From assembly GCF_003985145.1 (NCBI RefSeq), contig NZ_ML133521.1, positions 930,001-994,000 of the forward strand: a stretch of 64,000 bases of DNA, in the 5' to 3' direction. Below are positions 46,401 to 52,579 of the stretch, piece after piece. The stretch's first letter is position 1. Each line of letters opens with the position of its first letter. A program made the translations under genes and the position numbers. Under the pieces are notes generated by a model, which was not told the origin of the DNA, made no database searches, and was given only the letters and a program-made list of their open reading frames with translations. The stretch is from Rhizobium anhuiense. Lineage in GTDB: Bacteria; Pseudomonadota; Alphaproteobacteria; Rhizobiales; Rhizobiaceae.

Positions 46401-46875
46401 CATGGCTCAAGTTGTCGCGTTGGCGACCAAGCTCAAGATCTTCGGATCTTCAACTCTGGGCGAGATTACCAAGACGAACGGGGCTGCCACAAATCCGCAG
46501 TCGAGTGTTTGGTCGCTCAATCCGATTGACAGGGGTAAATCAATCGAGTCATCGCTCGCACGAACCGAGTACAGCAATACGAATGGCTGGTTCAATATCG
46601 GTGCCGAGAATAATGGATATTTTCCGCTGATCGATTTCCAGAAGGGGAGTACGGTAGTCAGCCTGAAGACCATCGACACTACGGGATCGGCATGGATGGC
46701 CAGGATGAAAAATACGATTGACCAACTTGATGAGGCCGCCATAACGGTCGATGGCAGCCTAGCGACCAAAGTGCTCGATATACGAGTTCAGCCAGGCGGC
46801 GCGGACGCTGCGAAGGCCCTTGTCCGGTACGGCACAGATAAAGGCGTTACAGTGATAATTAAGGAGTTTCAATAG
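37498..46875 (+). CDS. cdiA: CdiA-type filamentous haemagglutinin with C-terminal toxin region
   Basis: A 3125-residue TpsA/CdiA protein. The start at 37498 follows GGGAAGA. Order of parts: long signal peptide (to about residue 46, ANAQ); TPS secretion domain with NPNGI (157-161) and CDGCG (163-167); a beta-helical region with five 90-97-residue repeats (38.75-40.13 kb); a central region with the conserved YFENQLIDTQLRQLVGEGLG segment (about 1512-1590), as in other CdiA proteins; a second haemagglutinin-repeat region rich in AGxDVNLxA; and a Gly/Ala-rich pretoxin (from about 2715) with a VENL motif (2926-2929), recalling the VENN boundary. The tip (about 2930-3125) has E3017, D3046, S3055 and K3057 spaced like a PD-(D/E)XK nuclease. 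The overlapping next gene is the likely immunity gene. Confidence 0.88.
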   Translation: MREKTGPGSEARGLGCRLGRFANRSLAVVLSALLVFQPMLANAQSVSASTTAPVANQPGVGTAPNGVPLIDIVTPNASGLSHNKYDNFNVGTPGLILNNYKGEVGTSNLGGLTPGNPNLNTSGPASVILNEVTSGNRSGLNGPIEVFGGRADVVIANPNGITCDGCGFINTPHATLTTGAPQIGADGKLNGFTVNGGDVTIGPNGGNFSAGSGAVDLFDIVSRAVHVNGPVYGKDLRVTAGRNQFDYATGNATALAATSGTPEYAIDGTALGAMQADRIKIVVTEKGAGVRMSGNLAANTNELSLSADGKISLGNVSGQQGVSISSKAKVTAAKVASKAKVAAQAGQGITLDTVAADGDIVLSSGSGLLSVGGEVNSAANVLMSSAAGIAAGSITAGNALSLSATSGDIQVVGAVKGTGALSITATSGAISAASLVSSNNIALSAGADIGVSGDILAQGNVTASGRSISADTVVSGLDIAATNAANGSTVLSGAGDIQLAASGGAVDVEALLSAGDTSVTSAVLTAQSVIAHGAIAINAATDVSGQILSAGNIDITGSAISADAIIAGIDFAGTEAAGGNIVLTQSGDLSLVASGDIDAGTLLAAGNLSASAANLSAAAITSHGAITLSGNTDVTGQLLGAGDISISGGSIAAGTIVAGMDFAATAASPSGAIAVGSAGDLTLDAGSSGSVDIDTLLAAGALLVDAGRFQADNVSGHGAVAINADTSVTGQILGAGDVSVTGPAIQAGAIVSGVDFAATAQSANGDIALGQAGDLTLEATGTDISAGNLLAAGSVDAGAAGDVSANVVAHQDMTIVAGGTIDLTGQSLAAGNASLSARDITVDTLVSGLDFAATAASAGTLKLQQTGSMNLAATSGSITAGNALLSSGALSASASQNIAYNKLQSLASAALTASGGQISYGNPTRTAGNLTLSTTNIDLSNGRASNLAAGGTLTLNAASANLANSSLTLGGLALNLSGTADLSGARVNAVTSAGGSGDIAIKAGGLTTTAGTALLAANDLTLTLPSLTNAGQLAARNDLTFNISSNFTNNATGLAYAGNDATLFVGGVLTNNQGAILANHDLQIAGAAAGLRNTGVTNISGMIQAGNDMSILTSNLTNQRAATPQWTTGTLVSSGVVSGFTLNPVAAGLPFGYLETADQNMYQLYAGVDPALWQDYEPLLWSKATLADGTTYHAWTWISADGPEKVGPIIDWIRDRVPTDANGNPVVDPNNPSRYFIVDEVNFSGSDESTTYTWDWSSNLSQSVYEDRLVGTLSPEATIRAGRNLSIDATNLTNAYSSIEAGGNATLKGSTLNNTGVTLFRTTTTTCNAQGACTAYDANGNANPSKNIANGSTIVSSVQAIGGVSANIKAGGALSVDFGSVNNTSAAGSMAGGASVAATSNPGDPLSALTGLTAGGALFNVNAALGGVTANGGSLLAGLGNIAERIRVDGAALAAAAKPQSGGFGGTIRGQIFLFETRAEFLDVGKFYGSGYFMNKIGYVPETTVPFLGDAYFENQLIDTQLRQLVGEGLGRSTFIAGNDAIQQMKTLLDEGANYAKEHGLAIGQGLTPEQAAALTKSIVLYQWQTVEGVQVLAPVVYVAAADRQKLTGAGAVMAGGSVDMNVGNLDNSGLIASAGGLTVSGSSIQGSGTFLSRGDTALNATNGITLAAQTMTIGGQNVVNTNAGVTAGGNLQLAGGSGDLALKGVKVNATGNASLTGNNVTLAAAKVDNSGQQNATGSQVASGAALTIKATDNVNVIGSSAKAGTTLDVTADKGSVAVVATDVARNNQSGYTRTLSTDQQQSQLSAGTNATIKSGDDILLSGSSVKAGGNVALSADDDIDITAAQEHSASTFGKKSSSSITHVGSEISAGGDLSVTAGNGSGDHDLNIVGSKLAADGKLALDADGDVTIAEATDTATLDTKLSTKGGSLGKSEKTTTHLETTTAVGSSISGGAGVDLQSGKDMVISASKIEAGKDDGTDPADLNINAGGDLIIASGMDTSAKDDKGSRSGFLSKGSSSHKSYDETTVGSQLSASGDVNLDAGKAAVIAGSKVDADGSINVAADSVSIIGAQETHELEEQHKKSGIGVGSGGGFISIYGSQQNKGAQASTLNVGSALSAGEDVNLTARATDLNIMGSSVDAERDINLSAARDVNITPGAESFSQSEEEKKSGFGLSFSAGNGGFSVGIGAQTSKDSSAQQSDTNATSMLSAGRDLNISAGNNVNLQAAQASAERDVNLFATKDINLLSANDVTNYQEVHERTFAGVTLSVSSQVGSAAQSIVNSAERLSDPGGVNALTNTAIAGLGFYEGLKGLKGVSDDLVSGKGLSFSIGLNAGVNHQQSASSTTTSTPVVTDIRAGRSITMDAQNGSITSDGAQIAAGYDKFGLPTISDDPLAGDIILSARNGNINLNAATGASDSTSSNSSWSAGVGVNFGCNTKIGCDASVGASGSYGKGGSDTTAVTHTNTHLNGTGDVTILTNDLALKGATVTGNSVVANVRNLTIESLVDSATANADQLSLSGQIGFGSTGISGVTQSAKGDAIVVSEQSGIHAGTGGLSIDVSGQTSLVGGLITSEAVEGRNSFSTGTLTVADIDTHSTWKADTYGGSIGTSGLSLAPPVKAGETETGKAYSVIGPNIGIIITDPEHQTQDLGTIRRDTNNTNTSLPGLPDLQNILMDQYKTQADLQAAQKTMAGLVGDIASELYKQAVINHDQAGMDYWSEGGLGRAALHAIGGGILGGVNGWEGAVKAALGGAASTLFGPAIERLVNGMLKGTKYEGTEEGAALAKLIGASLSAAVGGVAGGGEGAAYGAANYQNNYLNHADNDALAAAKAACDGGKGDPKDCGEQTRLEQKDTQQQAAYVACRANGYSGSGCVAVLSDVVASLSSYAGTISFWASQNDQEAAKQLLNNTGGVDQILKILAPNGVENLTAEQKRDLPAIYGLLVTDPAGVLGIPYMIQQANNGDPAAMAQVVALATKLKIFGSSTLGEITKTNGAATNPQSSVWSLNPIDRGKSIESSLARTEYSNTNGWFNIGAENNGYFPLIDFQKGSTVVSLKTIDTTGSAWMARMKNTIDQLDEAAITVDGSLATKVLDIRVQPGGADAAKALVRYGTDKGVTVIIKEFQ
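38750..40130 (+). repeat. Five 90-97-residue repeats in the CdiA beta-helix
   Basis: The segment (V/I)(S/A)G(L/I/M/V)DFAAT recurs near nucleotides 38915, 39194, 39463, 39744 and 40034, intervals of about 270-290 bp. Each is followed by a GDLxL strand pair and a DxxxLLAAG turn. The copies are diverged, so they extend the filament and are not recent duplications. Confidence 0.75.
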
Positions 46876-47675
46876 TGGAACGCACTAGGCGAGAGCGATT
46901 AGAGCTGATTTTCACCCTATTTCCCGATAGTGGGCGAACGACCGTCATCGCAGAAAAGCCGAGAATTGAAGTGGGTGAACGGCGACGTGGCGCGCTAACG
47001 GCGGTTGAAGCGCTGGAGACTATTCTCTCGGTGCTGCGTGCGCTTCAACTCGACGAAAAATTCCAAGCTCACGGGGCCTCTCTGCAACTCAAAAAACTCC
47101 TAACGTCAGCTAGAAATACTGGTCGACTCGGAGAAATCGAAACTTCAACGCTCATTTTTAATTACGGCGCCGTGGCAAACGCTGAGCTTTGCCACATCAT
47201 AGTAACAGAGAAAGTCCCAGGCGCGTCAATCGATTGGGAGCGATGGACGTCGCCGTTTGTCGTGTCGCCTTACTTCGTTCAGGGATGGGTTGCTGACGTT
47301 GAATATAACGAATGGCAAAATGCTGAGGACACACTCCTCTACAAGGCCGAGAAGCGGGATTACTCCTCCTTGCCCATGCGCTCTAATGGATTGCCACCGC
47401 CGCTTGAACAGATGGTGATCGACATCTCGCAGAACCCTGGTCGTCGGCAATTTCGCTCGGGGTATATGGAAGCGGTAGGGGCAGTCATGTGGCTAAGTGA
47501 ACTATTTTGGCGCTATGTCGGTGTCGATCACAAGGAGCGGCTGGCCGGGTTTTCAGGAGCCAAGATCAAGCAGGTAACAGATGATGTGGTCCGTATCATC
47601 GTCTCTGAAACCAGCTTTACCGACGATTCCACTCGTGATTTGCAGGAGCGCTTGCGCAACGTTTTGTATAAATAG
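46875..47675 (+). CDS. cdiI: Candidate CDI immunity protein
   Basis: A 266-residue cytoplasmic protein (no signal peptide or membrane helix) with no family I recognise. It starts at GTG 46875, sharing one base with the cdiA stop codon (TAGTGG), with AAGGAG 8 bp before it, so it is translationally coupled to cdiA. Position directly after a polymorphic-toxin tip is the defining feature of cdiI genes. At 266 residues it is larger than most immunity proteins (typically 100-180). Base composition is much more AT-rich than neighbours (for example 24 G/C of 60 at 47101-47160), the usual sign of toxin/immunity module exchange. Not recognised as anything else; the immunity role is inferred from position. 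Confidence 0.7.
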   Translation: MERTRRERLELIFTLFPDSGRTTVIAEKPRIEVGERRRGALTAVEALETILSVLRALQLDEKFQAHGASLQLKKLLTSARNTGRLGEIETSTLIFNYGAVANAELCHIIVTEKVPGASIDWERWTSPFVVSPYFVQGWVADVEYNEWQNAEDTLLYKAEKRDYSSLPMRSNGLPPPLEQMVIDISQNPGRRQFRSGYMEAVGAVMWLSELFWRYVGVDHKERLAGFSGAKIKQVTDDVVRIIVSETSFTDDSTRDLQERLRNVLYK

Positions 47676-47709
47676 GCATTTCCCACGCGCTATTTTCTGA
47701 AGTTGCCTC

Positions 47710-48294
47710 CTAGCTCAAATCATGCAGCCCCGTCGTAATCGCCGCCCCAATCGAAAACTCCGAAAACCGCACCCTCAACCCGCTGCGCTCCGGCGTGCAG
47801 GCGGTCGGTCCGACCTCGTAGTGCATGGCTGCCGGAAAGGGCGCTAACCGCAGCAGCGGCCAGAAGCTGCCATCACGTGAAGCCTGGATGCGCATCGCGC
47901 CGTTTTTGACGGTCACGCGGATGCGGAAATCCTCCAATTCCTTGAAGGGCTGCGCCACCGACCAGTCGGATTTGCCGTCGGTGACGACGGTGCTGAGGAA
48001 GGCTTCGCCGTCGGTGAATTCGACGCCGGTTTTCACCCAGCGTTTTTCATCGATGCGCACCATCAGGCCGGCCTGGTCGTAGAGGGTGCGGAATTCGCCC
48101 TGGACGCGGATTTGTGCGGTGAAGCCGTCGGCCCTCGGAAAGGCGAGGAAATGGCCGCTGTCGCGGATGAAACCGTAATGGGTCTCTCGCCAGAAATCGG
48201 TTTTCTCATCGGTCGTCAGGGTGAGGGCGGCTTCGTCTGCCCGCCAGTTGGCCGGCTCGTTCAGCCATTTTCCGGCGTTGAAATCGATGCTCAT
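47710..48294 (-). CDS. DUF1349 family protein
   Basis: A 194-residue concanavalin-like beta-sandwich protein of the DUF1349 family, shown by LTTDEKTDFWRETHYGFIRDSGHFLAF, QAGLMVRIDEKRWVKTGVEF and MRIQASRDGSFWPLLRLAPFP. The ATG at 48294 was chosen because the domain begins at once; the frame stays open to 48462. Family members are sometimes annotated as regulators of peptide or sugar metabolism without proof. It is convergent with cdiI and diverges from the ABC operon at 48524, possibly sharing its regulation. Confidence 0.82.
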   Translation of the reverse strand: MSIDFNAGKWLNEPANWRADEAALTLTTDEKTDFWRETHYGFIRDSGHFLAFPRADGFTAQIRVQGEFRTLYDQAGLMVRIDEKRWVKTGVEFTDGEAFLSTVVTDGKSDWSVAQPFKELEDFRIRVTVKNGAMRIQASRDGSFWPLLRLAPFPAAMHYEVGPTACTPERSGLRVRFSEFSIGAAITTGLHDLS

Positions 48295-48444
48295 CCTGTT
48301 CTCCCGTTCCGTTGAAGCCTTGCCGCAGGGCGATCGCCTTACCTTGGCATAATGCCCGGCCGTCGTGCAGAGGGCGCGCCGCAGCCGAAGATGGTGTTTT
48401 TCCGGCGTCGTGCTACCCGCGAGGGCATAATCCGTCGCGCGTGC

Positions 48445-48509
48445 TTGACAGGATCGATGCATCTCTTATTCTCTTACAAAAATATGAATTACATAATTGT
48501 GGAACTAAA
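48445..48509 (+). promoter_or_regulatory. Promoter/operator region of the ABC operon (shared architecture with 7108-7172)
   Basis: TTGACA (48445-48450), 17 bp, ATTCTC (48468-48473), 18 bp, CATAATTGTGGAACTAAA (48492-48509). The order, boxes and both spacings equal those before the amidohydrolase gene at 7277, and the last box differs at only three or four positions. The ABC operon start codon lies 14 bp further on, so this is its promoter and probable operator. Confidence 0.65.
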
Positions 48510-48523
48510 TCGGGAGATCTCGC

Positions 48524-50050
48524 ATGAAAACACTGGTCGCATTCCTGCTCGGCACTGCGCTCGTCGCCCTGCCTTCGACGCTCCTTGCTCAGGAAAAGGG
48601 CGGCGTCATCAACGTCGCGACGATCGGCGAGCCGCCGACGCTCGATCCGATGTCGTCGACGGCCGATCTGGTCGGCATCGTCACGCAGCATATTTTCGAA
48701 ACGCTCTATACGTTCGACAAGAGCTGGAACGTCACGCCGCTGCTGGCCGAAAGCCTGCCCGAGATCAGCGCCGACGGCAAAACCTATACGATCAAGCTCA
48801 GGACCGGCATCAAGTTCCACGACAATAGCGACATGACCTCGGACGATGTCGTCGCCTCGCTTGGCCGCTGGATGAAGATCGCCTCGCGCGGCAAGCAGGT
48901 GGCCGGTTTCATCGACAAGATCACCGCCGTCGATCCGGCGACGGTCACGATCACGCTGAAGCAGCCCTATGCGCCGCTGACCTCGCTGCTCGCCTTCAAC
49001 AATTCGGCCGCGATCATCATCCCCGCCGAAAAGCAGGACGAACCGATGAAGGAATTCATCGGCACCGGTCCCTATATGCTGAAGGAGCGCAAGGCCGACC
49101 AGTATATCCAGCTCGTCCGCTTCGACGGTTACAAGTCCCGCGAAGGCGACAGCAATGGTTACGGCGGCGCCCGCCATCAATATCTCGATGAGATCCGCTT
49201 CGTGCCGGTGCCGGATCCGAACACCCGCGTCGAGGCCGCCGTTTCCGGCCAGTATGATTATGTCGACTCGATCCCTGTCGAATCCTACGACAAGCTGAAG
49301 GCCTCCACCGCCTCGCAGCCGATCATCCTGAAGCCCTTCGGTTATCCCGTCTTCGTCTTCAACACGGCCGAGGGCATCAACAAGAACGTCGAAGTGCGCA
49401 AGGCCATCCGCCAGGCGCTCAGCATGGAAGACATGCTGGCCGCGGCTTTCGGCAGCACGGATTTCTACGCGCTCGACGGCGCCATCTATCCGAAGACCTT
49501 TGCCTGGTCGACGGATGCCGGCGTCGAGGGCGCCTATAACGTCGCCGATCCGGAAGGGGCGGCGGCTGCCGCCAAGAAGGCCGGCTACAATGGCGAACCG
49601 ATCCGCATCCTGACCAGCCGCCAGTACGAGTTCCACTACAAGATGGCGCAGGTCGCCGCCGAATATCTGAAGCTTGCCGGCTTCACCGTCGATATGCAGG
49701 TGGTGGACTGGGCGACGCTGACGCAGCGCCGCGCCGATCCGAAGCTCTGGGATATCTACATCACCCATAGCCCCTTCCTGCCGGAGCCGGCCCTCATCGG
49801 CTCGCTCTCGACCAGCTCGCCCGGCTGGTGGGATACGCCGGCCCGCAAGGCCGCCGTCGATGCCTTCACCTCGGAAGTCGATCCGAAGAAGCGCGTGGCG
49901 CTCTGGGCCGATGTCCAGAAAGCCGTCTATGCCGACGCACCCTTCATGAAGATCGGCGACTTCAACGCCGTCTCGGCCGAGTCGACCAAGCTCGAAGGCG
50001 TCGATCCGGCGCCGTGGCCGTATTTCTGGAATGCTTCGATCAAGAAGTAA
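48524..50050 (+). CDS. Family 5 extracellular solute-binding protein
   Basis: A 508-residue binding protein with a signal peptide (MKTLVAFLLGTALVALPSTLLA). It begins the SBP family 5 fold with GGVINVATIGEPPTLDPMSSTADLVGIVTQHIFETLYTFD, followed by LRTGIKFHDNSDMTSDDVVASLGRW and VEVRKAIRQALSMEDMLAAAFG. It is the first gene of the operon running to 55629; the cargo could be a peptide or a small modified amino acid. Its promoter region matches that of the amidohydrolase at 7.3 kb, suggesting the imported compound is a substrate or product of that enzyme. A strong hairpin follows the gene (50061-50088). Confidence 0.9.
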   Translation: MKTLVAFLLGTALVALPSTLLAQEKGGVINVATIGEPPTLDPMSSTADLVGIVTQHIFETLYTFDKSWNVTPLLAESLPEISADGKTYTIKLRTGIKFHDNSDMTSDDVVASLGRWMKIASRGKQVAGFIDKITAVDPATVTITLKQPYAPLTSLLAFNNSAAIIIPAEKQDEPMKEFIGTGPYMLKERKADQYIQLVRFDGYKSREGDSNGYGGARHQYLDEIRFVPVPDPNTRVEAAVSGQYDYVDSIPVESYDKLKASTASQPIILKPFGYPVFVFNTAEGINKNVEVRKAIRQALSMEDMLAAAFGSTDFYALDGAIYPKTFAWSTDAGVEGAYNVADPEGAAAAAKKAGYNGEPIRILTSRQYEFHYKMAQVAAEYLKLAGFTVDMQVVDWATLTQRRADPKLWDIYITHSPFLPEPALIGSLSTSSPGWWDTPARKAAVDAFTSEVDPKKRVALWADVQKAVYADAPFMKIGDFNAVSAESTKLEGVDPAPWPYFWNASIKK

Positions 50051-50060
50051 ACATCGCCAC

Positions 50061-50088
50061 CGGTACCGGCCTTCCGCGGCCGGTACCG
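50061..50088 (+). terminator. Intercistronic hairpin after the binding-protein gene
   Basis: The perfect 11-bp stem CGGTACCGGCC / GGCCGGTACCG with a 6-nt loop, followed by TCGTCTTTT. It sits between the binding protein and the permease genes, where such structures commonly allow a higher level of binding protein by protecting the upstream mRNA or stopping part of the transcripts. Confidence 0.7.
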
Positions 50089-50133
50089 ATCGTCTTTTCT
50101 GCCGCATCCGCAAAGGCTTAAGGCCAGGCATTC

Positions 50134-51075
50134 ATGATACGCTACATCTTCCAGCGCCTGTTCGGCATGATCGTCGTGATGTTTCTCGTCGTCACGATCG
50201 TCTTCGTCATCGTGCGCGTGACGCCGGGAGATCCGGCCGCCGTCATGCTCGGGCCGGATGCAACGCCGCAGGATATTGCCGACCTCCGATCCCGGCTCGG
50301 CCTCGATCAATCGCTCGGCCTGCAATATGTCTATTATATCGGCCAGCTGCTGAAGGGCGATCTCGGCCAGTCGATCTTCCTCAACATGCCTGTCACCTCG
50401 GCCCTGCTCGACCGCGCCGAGCCGACCTTCTTCCTGACGCTGTTCTCGCTTGCCATCGCCAGCGTCATCGCCCTTCCGATCGGCATCTATGCCGCCTATC
50501 GTCGCGGCTCCTTCGTCGACCAGGCGGCAACGACACTCGCCATGTTTGCCGCCAGCATTCCAAGCTTCTGGCTCGGCCTCATCCTGATGCAGTTTTTCGC
50601 CGTCCGGCTCAACCTCTTCCCGGTTTCAGGTTATGGCGGTCCCGGCTCGACCTTCTTCGACCGCATGTATCATCTGACGCTGCCGGCCTTCGCGCTCGGC
50701 ATTGTCTCCTCGGCGCTGATCCTGCGCTTCACCCGCGCCTCGATGCTCGATGTGCTCGGCGACGATTATATCCGCACGGCGCGCGCCAAGGGGCTGATCG
50801 AGCGTCGGGTGATCCTCAAGCACGCGCTGAAAAATGCGCTGATCCCGATCCTGACGGTGATCGGCCTGACGGCGGCGGTGCTGATTTCGGGCGCCGTCGT
50901 CACCGAGACCGTGTTCGGCCTGCCGGGTGTCGGCAATCTCGTCGTCTCGGCGGTGCTGCGCCGCGATTATCCGGTCATCCAGGGCGCGCTGCTCGTCATC
51001 GCCGCGCTCTACGTGCTGATCAATTTTGCGATCGACATGCTCTATCTGCTGATCGATCCGAGGGTGCGCTACTGA
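50134..51075 (+). CDS. ABC transporter permease (DppB-like)
   Basis: A 313-residue permease opening with MIRYIFQRLFGMIVVMFLVVTIVFVIVRVTPGDP, the standard DppB N-terminal helix and GDP motif. It then has a GDLGQSIFLNMPV periplasmic segment, and DDYIRTARAKGLIERRVILKHALKNALIP as coupling loop, followed by GVGNLVVSAVLRRDYPVIQGALL. It overlaps the next gene by one base (TGATG). Confidence 0.9.
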   Translation: MIRYIFQRLFGMIVVMFLVVTIVFVIVRVTPGDPAAVMLGPDATPQDIADLRSRLGLDQSLGLQYVYYIGQLLKGDLGQSIFLNMPVTSALLDRAEPTFFLTLFSLAIASVIALPIGIYAAYRRGSFVDQAATTLAMFAASIPSFWLGLILMQFFAVRLNLFPVSGYGGPGSTFFDRMYHLTLPAFALGIVSSALILRFTRASMLDVLGDDYIRTARAKGLIERRVILKHALKNALIPILTVIGLTAAVLISGAVVTETVFGLPGVGNLVVSAVLRRDYPVIQGALLVIAALYVLINFAIDMLYLLIDPRVRY

Positions 51076-51947
51076 TGGCCGATATCGCAATCAAATCAGC
51101 CGTCGAGGGCGAGCGCAGCAAATTCCTCCGGCGCCTGCTGAAACGCAAGACGGTCGCCTGCGGCCTCTTGATCCTGACGATCTTCGTGCTTCTGGCGGTC
51201 TTCGCACCTGTCGTCGCGCCCTATTCGCCGTCGAAGCTTTCCATCGTCAACCGGCTGAAGCCGCCGAGCGGCATGTTCTTCTTCGGCACGGACGAGTTCG
51301 GCCGCGATGTCTTTTCGCGCACGATCTTCGCCGGCCGCCTGTCGCTGCTCGTCGGTGTTGCGGTCGTGACGCTCTCGGCCGTGATCGGCGTGACGCTCGG
51401 GCTACTGGCCGGTTTCTTCCAGAAGCTCGACACACCGATCGCCCGGCTGATCGACGCGATGATGGCGTTTCCGGATATTCTGCTGGCGATCGCGCTCGTC
51501 GCAGCCCTCGGTCCCTCTCTGACAACCGTGATCATCGCGCTGTCGATCGTCTATGCGCCGCGCCTTGCCCGCATCGTCCGCGCGTCGACGCTGGTTATTC
51601 GCGAACTGCCCTATGTCGAGGCGGCGAGGGCGCTTGGCATTTCGACCTTCCATATCATGACGCGGCATGTGCTGCGCAATCTGCTGTCGCCGATCCTCGT
51701 GCAGGCCACATTCCTCTTCGCCAGCGCCATGCTTGCCGAAGCCGGCCTGTCTTTCCTCGGCCTCGGCGTCAGCCCTGAGATCCCGACCTGGGGAACGATG
51801 ATCGCCGCCGGCCGGCAATATATCGGCCAGGCCGATTGGATGACGCTGTTTCCCGGCATCGCCATCATCCTCTCGGTGCTGTCGCTGCAGATGGTTGGCG
51901 ATGGCCTGAGGGACATGCTCGATCCAAGACTTCGCAAGGATCTCTAA
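51075..51947 (+). CDS. ABC transporter permease (DppC-like)
   Basis: A 290-residue permease with the DppC pattern: FFFGTDEFGRDVFSRTIFAGRLSLLVGV after the first helix, and the PYVEAARALGISTFHIMTRHVLRNLLSPI coupling loop. The start at 51075 was chosen because it overlaps the preceding stop codon as TGATG. A long frame running from 50031 is just the frame extension through the DppB-like gene. It forms the membrane channel with the 50134 product. Confidence 0.9.
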   Translation: MADIAIKSAVEGERSKFLRRLLKRKTVACGLLILTIFVLLAVFAPVVAPYSPSKLSIVNRLKPPSGMFFFGTDEFGRDVFSRTIFAGRLSLLVGVAVVTLSAVIGVTLGLLAGFFQKLDTPIARLIDAMMAFPDILLAIALVAALGPSLTTVIIALSIVYAPRLARIVRASTLVIRELPYVEAARALGISTFHIMTRHVLRNLLSPILVQATFLFASAMLAEAGLSFLGLGVSPEIPTWGTMIAAGRQYIGQADWMTLFPGIAIILSVLSLQMVGDGLRDMLDPRLRKDL

Positions 51948-52011
51948 TCCGCCGACCGTGGGTCGGCCTATTCCAATTCGCCAAATCGAAAATTGCATGA
52001 CAGGAGTTTGC

Positions 52012-52509
52012 GTGAATCAGTTTCCCACCGCCGCCGGCAAGGTCGAGAACTCGCCTTACGAGCGGCTTGCCGCCCTCGGCATAACGCTTCCGCCGCCACC
52101 GCCGCCGATCGCCAATTTCGTCACGCATGTGCTCGAAGGTAATATGCTTTATCTCTCCGGTCAGGGACCGCGCGAGGCTGACGGTTTCCTGCATGCCGGC
52201 AAGGTCGGCGGCGGCATCAGTGTCGACGAGGCCTATGGCCATGCGCGGCTGACCGGCATCAATCTGCTTGCCGTCATGCAGGAGGCGCTGGGTGATCTCT
52301 CCCGTGTCAAGCGGGTGGTCAAACTGCTCGGCATGGTCAATGCCGTGCCCGAGTTCGAGGATCATCCGAGCGTCATCAACGGCTGCTCGGATCTGTTGAT
52401 CGCAGTCTTCGGGCCGGCCGGCGAACATGCCCGCTCGGCCGTCGGCTTCGGCTCGCTGCCCGGCAACATCACCGTCGAGATCGAGGCGATCGTCGCCTTG
52501 CACGGCTGA
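52012..52509 (+). CDS. RidA-like (YjgF/YER057c/UK114) family protein
   Basis: A 165-residue RidA-family protein, with [29 protein letters not shown] near the start, [42 protein letters not shown] in the middle, and a C-terminal [25 protein letters not shown]. Canonical RidA deaminates reactive enamine/imine intermediates made by PLP dehydratases and lyases. The GTG start at 52012 follows AGGAG. It lies directly before the SelA-like PLP enzyme in the operon, a fitting pair since that enzyme may release such an intermediate. Confidence 0.85.
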   Translation: MNQFPTAAGKVENSPYERLAALGITLPPPPPPIANFVTHVLEGNMLYLSGQGPREADGFLHAGKVGGGISVDEAYGHARLTGINLLAVMQEALGDLSRVKRVVKLLGMVNAVPEFEDHPSVINGCSDLLIAVFGPAGEHARSAVGFGSLPGNITVEIEAIVALHG

Positions 52510-52579
52510 CGAGAACTTTCATATTTGGAGTAGCGTCCCATCTTATCCCGCTACCCGCCCCAGAATTCTGGAGAACTTC

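Noticed and set aside
50031..51947. 638-codon frame that would extend the second permease through the first
   Set aside because: The permease begins at 51075 with a TGATG overlap. The upstream part of the frame overlaps the first permease gene and is Arg/Pro-rich nonsense.
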